Of a stretch of DNA of 64,000 nucleotides, positions 58,950-64,000 are shown one piece after another. The first letter of the stretch is position 1. Every line of letters begins with the position of its first letter. The notes beneath the pieces were generated by a model. That model worked only from the letters and a program-made list of their open reading frames with translations, ran no database searches and was not told the origin of the DNA. Origin of the DNA: Dermatophilaceae bacterium (lineage in GTDB: Bacteria; Actinomycetota; Actinomycetes; Actinomycetales; Dermatophilaceae); assembly GCA_014377705.1 (NCBI GenBank), contig JACMPC010000003.1:1-64000 (forward strand). Reading direction: 5' to 3'. A program made the position numbers and the translations under genes.

Positions 58950-61900
58950 TCAGCCGAGGTAGGTCATCCCGTTCCACCCGCTACCGATCGCACGCCGGGT
59001 GGCCAGGCCTCCGGCATTGTTGCCCGGGTAGAGCCACAGGGCTCCCGCCGCATCCCGCGCGATCAGGTCGTTCCCGCCGGCGCGGTCCCAGTTGCCGGGC
59101 GTGACCAGGGCAGTCATCCCGGTCCACCCTGCTGACACCGCGGTTCTGGCGGCGACACCACCGATGAGGCCACCGGTGCCGTTACCCCGGTACAGCATCA
59201 GTATTCCGCCCCCGTCGCGACCCAGGATGTCGGCCCGCCCGTCCCCGGAGAAGTCGCCCGGTCCCCTGATGGCAGTAGCCGACCCCCAGCCGGAGCTGTT
59301 CAGGCGCCGTGTCTGGAAGACTGCGTTACCTGCCAGCGGGTAGACCCACAGGTTGCCGCTCGAGTCACGGGCGAGCACGTCGCCTCGGCCATCCCCGGTC
59401 ATGTCGCCGGCATTGGTGACCGTGAGGCTCTGCCACCCAGCGCCGATCTGGCGCCTGGCGCCCAGGCCACCGGCGCCGTTGCCCGGGTAGAGCCAGAGAG
59501 CACCAGCGGCGTCCCGCGCCAGGACGTCCGCGATGCCGTCGCCGTTCACGTCGCCGGGCGTGATGAGCGCGGTCATGATGTTCCACCCACCACCCATCTG
59601 GTACCGGGCCTTGAAGCTGCCGGCACCGTCGCCGGGGTAGAGCCACAGGAGGCCCGCGCCGTCACGGGCGATCAGGTCGGCGAACCCGTCCCTGTTGAAG
59701 TCGCTCAACCGGGTCACCGGAACAGTCACCACGGGCGCGACAGGCGTCACGCTGTTGGACATCACCGAGTAGGGACCCGGCCCCACCGCGTTCGTGGCCA
59801 GCACCTGGAACGTGTACGCCGTCCCGTTGGTCAGGCCTGCGACTGTCAAACTGACCGCGCCTGCGGCCGCGGCCCGCAGGGTCCCCACCTGAACGCTCGT
59901 GGCGAGGTTGACCACCCGCACGGAGTACCCGGTGATCGGCGGGCCCCCGTTGCTGGCCGGCACCGTCCACGACACCGCTGCCTGGGAGTTCCCGGGAGTC
60001 CCCGTGACGGCCGTCGGCGCGCCCGGCGCGACGGCCAGGTAGGGGGTGGTGGTCAGCGAAAGGTCATCGAGAACGAACGAGGTTGCCGCAGACGCGTCCT
60101 CTGCTCCGGAGAAGGAGAGGGAGATCGTCTGGCCCGCGTAGGCCGACAGGTTCACCGTCTTGGGCACGTAGCCGTCGGCCGCGTCGACGTTCGACAACGT
60201 CTGCAACGCTGTCGAGCCCACCCGGACCGTCATCGTGTCGTACACCGTGCTGCCTGCTGCCTCAAAGGTGTCTACGTGCACGTCGTAGGAGAGGGTGGCG
60301 CTGCTGCTCGCGGGGATGGTCACGAGCTGCGAGATCGAGTCGTCGTGGGCCGATCCCACGCCGCCCAGCCAGGTGGACCAGGTGCCTGTGTGGGCGGGCT
60401 GGCCCGAACCGCCCCACTGGGCGATGACATCGGCGGTCGAGGACCAGAGGGTGTCTCCGGACTCGAAGCCGGGGTTGCTCAGCAGGTTGCTGCCCGGCGG
60501 GGGCGGTGAGGCAACCGCACAGGTCTGTGCACCGGCCGGAACGGCGATCGCCGAGAACGCGGCCGCAACGCCCAGGCACTGCGCAGAGCCGGCGCCGTAC
60601 AGGTCCTTGGCGGACTGGATGGCTCCCTCGCGAGCCGCGTCATAGGAGTTGCTCGAGGTGAGGTACGTCGTCAGCGTGCGGTACCAGATCCGGGCAGCCA
60701 CGTCGCGGCCGATCGGCGTCACCGTCGAGGCGTTGCAGGTCGGGCTGTTGTAGGAGACACCGTTGACGGTCTTGGCCCCGGAGCCCTCGGAGGCCAGGTA
60801 GAACCAGTGGTCCAGGGGACCGGCGGAGTAGTGCACGTCCAGGGTGCCCAGGGTCGGCGACCAGCAGTCCGGCGAGACGCCGTCGCGGGAGGGGCGGTCC
60901 ATGTAGCGCAGCGGGCTCCCGTCACCGTTGATGTTGATCAGCTCACCGATGAAGTAGTCCGGGTTGTCAGCGGCGTTTGCCGCATACCACTCGACGGACG
61001 TGCCGAAGATGTCCGAGGTGGCCTCGTTCAGGCCACCGGCCTCGCCAGTCCCGACCAGGCCCGCGGTGTTCTCAGTGACGCCATGGGTCATCTCGTGACC
61101 GGCCACGTCGAGCTCGACGAGGGGGTGGGTGTTTCCCGCTCCGTCTCCGTAGGTCATCTGGGTACCGTCCCAGAAGGCGTTGACGTAGTTAGTGCCGTAG
61201 TGGACCCGTGAACGCGCCCCGGCCCCGGTGTTCCAGATGCCGTTGCGGCCCTGGATGTTCTTGAAGTAGTCGAACGTCTTCTCGGCACCGTACTGGGCGT
61301 CGACCCCGGCCGAGGCCCGGTCGGTCACTGCGCCATTGCCCCAGCTGTCATCGGCGTCGTTGAAGGTCGTCCCGGCTGCGGTGGAGGTCGCCCCGTTCAG
61401 GTCTGTCACATAGTTGCCCGCCGCGTCGCGCATCGTCCAGGGGGGGCCGGCTGTGGTGCCGATAGTCACCCGGCCCGAGTAGATGCCGTTGCCCGTGCCT
61501 CTCTCGATCTCATCCCAGGACGAGAGCGTGACACCGGTGCTGGCATCGACAATGGTGTGGACGCGGCTGGGCGTCTGATCAGCCCGGACACCAGTGGTAA
61601 GCACGTCGTAGGCCAGCTGTGGCTTGGCTTTGCTTGAGGCGCCTCCCGAGTAGACGACCAGTTCGCCCTTGGTCGCGGCGGTGGTCTTCTGCACCAGTGA
61701 AGCCTTCCGGCTGCCGGCAGCCTGGGCCGACGAGAGGCTGAGCTTGGGCTTCGTCGAGGCCACCACGACCTCGGGTGAGCCGTTCCAGTTGACTCCTTTG
61801 ATCTTGCCGGACCTGGCCCGGTGGCTCACGAAGTCGCCACCGATGACGCGCAGGCCGGCATACGTCCGGTTGTAGCGCACATGGGTCGTGCCGTCAGGAT

Positions 61901-62132
61901 CGGTGATGACGTCCTTAACCACGAGCTTCTCGCCACTGTCCAGGCCCAGAGCGTGCTTGGTGGAGTCCGCGCGGGACTGCTCGACCGCCATCTTCTGAGC
62001 CTTACTGGGCGCTGGGGACGGAGAGGACGGTACTGGCGTTGGAGCGCCGGAAGCCGATACCCCCTGCGCAGTCGCCGTGACCATGGCCAGAAGAACGACG
62101 AGCGTCACGCGCGCTCTGAGATGAACCAGCAT
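58950..62132 (-). CDS. Secreted M4 (thermolysin-family) metallopeptidase with FG-GAP repeats
   Basis: The 1060-residue protein has a signal peptide (VTLVVLLAMVTATAQGVSASG), a propeptide (FTP/PepSY-like), and the M4 domain with HEMTH (His346, Glu347, His350) and third ligand Glu370 in GGLNEATSD. The M4 C-terminal domain follows, then a beta-sandwich (LLSNPGFESGD), an Fn3-like domain (AAVSWTVPASNGGPPITGYSVRV) and about five FG-GAP/VCBS repeats such as DVNGDGIADVLARDAAGALWLYPGN. It degrades extracellular protein. ATG 62132 has GGAG 5 nt upstream. The repeat end may bind calcium or surfaces. Confidence 0.94.
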   Translation of the reverse strand: MLVHLRARVTLVVLLAMVTATAQGVSASGAPTPVPSSPSPAPSKAQKMAVEQSRADSTKHALGLDSGEKLVVKDVITDPDGTTHVRYNRTYAGLRVIGGDFVSHRARSGKIKGVNWNGSPEVVVASTKPKLSLSSAQAAGSRKASLVQKTTAATKGELVVYSGGASSKAKPQLAYDVLTTGVRADQTPSRVHTIVDASTGVTLSSWDEIERGTGNGIYSGRVTIGTTAGPPWTMRDAAGNYVTDLNGATSTAAGTTFNDADDSWGNGAVTDRASAGVDAQYGAEKTFDYFKNIQGRNGIWNTGAGARSRVHYGTNYVNAFWDGTQMTYGDGAGNTHPLVELDVAGHEMTHGVTENTAGLVGTGEAGGLNEATSDIFGTSVEWYAANAADNPDYFIGELININGDGSPLRYMDRPSRDGVSPDCWSPTLGTLDVHYSAGPLDHWFYLASEGSGAKTVNGVSYNSPTCNASTVTPIGRDVAARIWYRTLTTYLTSSNSYDAAREGAIQSAKDLYGAGSAQCLGVAAAFSAIAVPAGAQTCAVASPPPPGSNLLSNPGFESGDTLWSSTADVIAQWGGSGQPAHTGTWSTWLGGVGSAHDDSISQLVTIPASSSATLSYDVHVDTFEAAGSTVYDTMTVRVGSTALQTLSNVDAADGYVPKTVNLSAYAGQTISLSFSGAEDASAATSFVLDDLSLTTTPYLAVAPGAPTAVTGTPGNSQAAVSWTVPASNGGPPITGYSVRVVNLATSVQVGTLRAAAAGAVSLTVAGLTNGTAYTFQVLATNAVGPGPYSVMSNSVTPVAPVVTVPVTRLSDFNRDGFADLIARDGAGLLWLYPGDGAGSFKARYQMGGGWNIMTALITPGDVNGDGIADVLARDAAGALWLYPGNGAGGLGARRQIGAGWQSLTVTNAGDMTGDGRGDVLARDSSGNLWVYPLAGNAVFQTRRLNSSGWGSATAIRGPGDFSGDGRADILGRDGGGILMLYRGNGTGGLIGGVAARTAVSAGWTGMTALVTPGNWDRAGGNDLIARDAAGALWLYPGNNAGGLATRRAIGSGWNGMTYLG

Positions 62133-62560
62133 GACAACTCCAAGCCTGCCCCAGGCGGCATGGGTGCCACCCTCCAGACTCCGATGCTTCCACCCCTCTG
62201 GCCAGCCCGTCGGCAACTTCCAGCCCAACCGCCCCTATGGCTGGGCAACCTGTCCGTATTCCCGATCGACCTGGCCGAAAGCACGATTCACACATCTCAA
62301 CGGCTGTCTCTGCTGTTGGATGTGAGTCCACCCACCACGTCGCCACGACGCGTTACTTCACCTCGGTTCGGTGGCTCCGCTGCCGGGGGTCCTCGTTCTT
62401 ACGTCTTGTACAGATTGTTTTCCTAACCTCTAATATTTGTGACTGAGGTCACCTCTGAGCACCTGTGAAGTGGGCCAGAGAACGTGTGTGCAGTTGCTGG
62501 ACGTTGCGCCCGATATCCACCAAAGACCACCAGACCATCGGCCACACTCAAACACGGCGA
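62133..62560. other. Long upstream region of the metallopeptidase gene
   Basis: About 430 bp lie between the peptidase ATG and the tRNA terminator. The part at 62405-62445 is AT-rich and is the likely promoter for the peptidase, which would give a leader of about 270 nt. A hairpin CACC-GAACCGA-GGTG lies near 62360. I recognise no riboswitch and no gene here. Confidence 0.4.
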
Positions 62561-62588
62561 AACCCCCGAACCTGAGGGTCCGGGGGTT
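62561..62588 (-). terminator. Terminator of tRNA-Leu
   Basis: Read on the minus strand, AACCCCCGGACC pairs with GGTTCGGGGGTT around a CTCA loop, a 12-bp stem with one G-U, followed by TT. It starts 26 bp after the tRNA 3' end. Confidence 0.8.
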
Positions 62589-62613
62589 CCTGTGTCCTGA
62601 GATCGGACGGTTG

Positions 62614-62696
62614 TGCGCGAGGGGGGATTTGAACCCCCACGCCCTTTCGGACACTGGCACCTGAAGCCAGCGCGTCTGCCATTCCGCCACTCGCGC
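62614..62696 (-). tRNA. tRNA-Leu (anticodon CAG)
   Basis: The 83-nt gene folds as a type II tRNA. The acceptor GCGCGAG pairs with CTCGCGC, the anticodon arm CTGGC-TTCAGGT-GCCAG gives anticodon CAG, a long variable arm TGTCCGAAAGGGCG follows, and the T arm is GGGGG-TTCAAAT-CCCCC. The discriminator is A and CCA is not encoded. It reads CUG, the main leucine codon in this GC-rich genome. Confidence 0.95.
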
Positions 62697-62843
62697 GCGC
62701 TCACACAGTGTGAGGGACGACCACCTGAAATCCAAACCGGCCGGGCAGCGCACGCAGGGAAAGCCGACTCAAGGGCTACAGCATTCGGGTTGACCCAGCT
62801 TGGCCGGATACGATCGAAAGGCCAACTTGTGAAAGGAGTAGCT

Positions 62844-63635
62844 GTGGGAGTGTTCGATCGCGTCGAGCGCGGGCTCGAACGCGCGGTTCATGGTGTCTTC
62901 GCCAAAGCCTTCAAGTCCGAGGTCCAGCCGGTGGAGATCGCCTCAGCCATGCGCCGTGCCATGGATGACCGGGCCACCACGATCGGCCACGGGCGCACCT
63001 TCGTCCCCAACCTGTTCACCATCGAGCTGGCACCCACCGACTACGAGCGGCTGACGAGCTTCTCGGACATGCTGACCGATGAGCTGGTCGCCTCGGCGCA
63101 GGAGCACGCAGAGTCCCAGCGCTACCAGCCCGGCGGCCCGATCCAGGTGGGCTTCCTGTCCATCGAAGACCTCGAGACCGGTGTATTCCGGGTGCGTCCG
63201 GCCACGGCCAAGGCACAGGCAGCTGGCTCGGCGTCTCCCGAGCCCTCACCTGACGGAGCAGCGGCCTCATCAACGGCCAAGCCGCCATCACCGGTGACCC
63301 GCCACGAGCCGCCAGCGATGCACCCGCTGACCCACCCCGCCCGGCGCCCCTGGCTCGACGTCGACGGTGACCACTATCCCCTGCTCGCCGCCATCACCGT
63401 CCTGGGTCGCGACAACTCCGCCGACGTCATCCTCGACGATCCCGGGATCTCCAGGCAGCACACGGAGATTCGGGTCACCAGCGACGGACCTCACCTGGTC
63501 ACCAACATCCGCGACCTCGGCTCCACGAACGGCACCTTCGTGAACGGAGAGCGCATCACCAGCCAGCGCCTGGCCGATGGTGACCGGGTCAGTGTTGGCC
63601 GCACCAAACTCATCTTCCGAGCAGAACGTCGGTGA
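62844..63635 (+). CDS. fhaA: FhaA-like FHA-domain protein
   Basis: The 263-residue protein has the N-terminal DUF3662 domain (VFDRVERGLERAVHGVFAKAFKSEVQPVEIASAMRR), a Pro/Ser linker and a C-terminal FHA domain with LGRDNSADVILDDPGISRQHTEI and DLGSTNGTFVNG. In mycobacteria FhaA binds phosphorylated MviN and other cell-wall factors under PknB control. GTG 62844 is set by AAAGGAG 5 nt upstream; the longer frame overlaps the tRNA. It precedes fhaB by 10 bp. Confidence 0.95.
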   Translation: MGVFDRVERGLERAVHGVFAKAFKSEVQPVEIASAMRRAMDDRATTIGHGRTFVPNLFTIELAPTDYERLTSFSDMLTDELVASAQEHAESQRYQPGGPIQVGFLSIEDLETGVFRVRPATAKAQAAGSASPEPSPDGAAASSTAKPPSPVTRHEPPAMHPLTHPARRPWLDVDGDHYPLLAAITVLGRDNSADVILDDPGISRQHTEIRVTSDGPHLVTNIRDLGSTNGTFVNGERITSQRLADGDRVSVGRTKLIFRAERR

Positions 63636-63645
63636 TTCCCTAACC

Positions 63646-64000
63646 ATGAGTGAGCTAACCCTGACGGTGATCCGCCTCGGCCTCCTTGCCCTGCTCTGGA
63701 TCTTCGTCTTCAGCGTTGTCGGCGTCCTGCGCGGCGACCTCTATGGCACCCGGGTCCTGAGCCGGGTCAAGCCCAAGCCCCCGGGCCGGCCGGCGCGACC
63801 GGCGGTTGCGGCATCCACGGTCACCGAGCCTGTCGTCCCCAAGATGTCGCGCTCTGCCAGCAAGCGCATCCCGAACACGCTGACCGTCACCGAAGGCTCT
63901 CTGGCGGGCACGACGTTGACCTTGATGGAGACCGGTGTGCTGCTCGGCCGCAACCCCGAGTGCACCCTGGTTCTGAACGACGACTTCGCCTCCGGCCGCC
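63646..64000 (+). CDS. fhaB: FhaB/FipA-like FHA-domain protein (partial)
   Basis: The first 118 codons are in the window. A membrane helix (LTVIRLGLLALLWIFVFSVVGVL) is followed by RGDLYG and a Pro-rich linker. The FHA domain then begins with LMETGVLLGRNPECTLVLNDDFASGR, which includes the phosphothreonine-binding Arg and Ser region. In mycobacteria FipA acts with PknA/PknB at division sites. No ribosome site precedes ATG 63646, so coupling to fhaA is likely. Confidence 0.93.
   Translation, partial: MSELTLTVIRLGLLALLWIFVFSVVGVLRGDLYGTRVLSRVKPKPPGRPARPAVAASTVTEPVVPKMSRSASKRIPNTLTVTEGSLAGTTLTLMETGVLLGRNPECTLVLNDDFASGR

Noticed and set aside
62133-62450. c-di-AMP (ydaO) riboswitch ahead of the peptidase
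   Set aside because: Short pieces such as CCGAACCGAGGTGAA recall it, but the rest of the core and the pseudoknot sequences are missing.

Overview
The window is a high-GC stretch of an actinobacterial chromosome, most likely from the Micrococcales near Intrasporangiaceae or Dermatophilaceae. This placement is inferred from codon use and gene content: a FadE5-type acyl-CoA dehydrogenase, DUF1023 hydrolases, a CopD-CtaG fusion, an FhaA/FhaB pair, an IdeR-type iron box, and many genes whose start codon sits about 6 nt after a -10 hexamer. Gene density is high and there is no prophage, insertion sequence, CRISPR array or plasmid function. The fhaA-fhaB start at the right edge, with serS and pheA nearby, suggests an origin-proximal region; the usual pstP-rodA-pbpA-pknA-pknB genes would lie just beyond the window.

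Layout. 0-2.4 kb: end of a UDP-glucose dehydrogenase gene, then a WXG-like/alpha-beta hydrolase gene overlapping a lipoprotein gene. 2.4-6.2 kb: three-gene ferric iron ABC transporter behind an IdeR/DtxR-type box. 6.5-9 kb: Mce-associated-like protein and FadE5 behind two palindromes. 9-15.3 kb: nitrilase-like amidohydrolase, CopD-CtaG membrane protein, mycothiol-dependent-isomerase-like protein, MarR regulator and DHA2 efflux pump. 15.7-20.4 kb: a short-chain dehydrogenase and a branched-chain 2-oxoacid dehydrogenase operon (E1 alpha, E1 beta, E2). 20.6-25.2 kb: aromatic/histidinol-phosphate aminotransferase, small membrane protein, quinone oxidoreductase flanked by 31-bp-period repeats, a metallo-beta-lactamase-fold protein without metal ligands, and galE. 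25-32 kb: a second DUF1023 hydrolase and cydABDC.

32-44.7 kb: a decayed hydrolase/TetR composite, a small alarmone synthetase, a DMT exporter, purB, small enzymes, TrmH, LURP-one protein, HAD phosphatase, serS, DinB-like protein, diacylglycerol kinase-like protein, pheA and DUF4446. 44.8-51.9 kb: a large membrane protein with a phosphatase-like ectodomain facing two glycosyltransferases, then DUF5926, an anti-sigma-type ATPase and GDPD. 52-58.9 kb: 3-hydroxyisobutyryl-CoA hydrolase-like protein, a DEAD-box helicase with a short basic leader ORF, an AAA ATPase, Nei/Fpg and an APP1-type HAD protein. 59-64 kb: a secreted M4 metallopeptidase with FG-GAP repeats, tRNA-Leu(CAG), fhaA and fhaB.

Together these genes cover respiration under low oxygen (cyd, possibly Rex controlled), branched-chain and fatty acid catabolism (bkd, fadE5, HIBCH), iron uptake, aromatic amino acid synthesis (pheA, hisC/pat) and stringent signalling. 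The signals most worth a second look are the dense set of leaderless-type promoters (including a back-to-back pair in a 26-bp gap), the WXG-lipase/lipoprotein pair, the metal-free MBL-fold protein, the leader ORF of the DEAD-box gene, and the 31-bp repeat arrays around qor.
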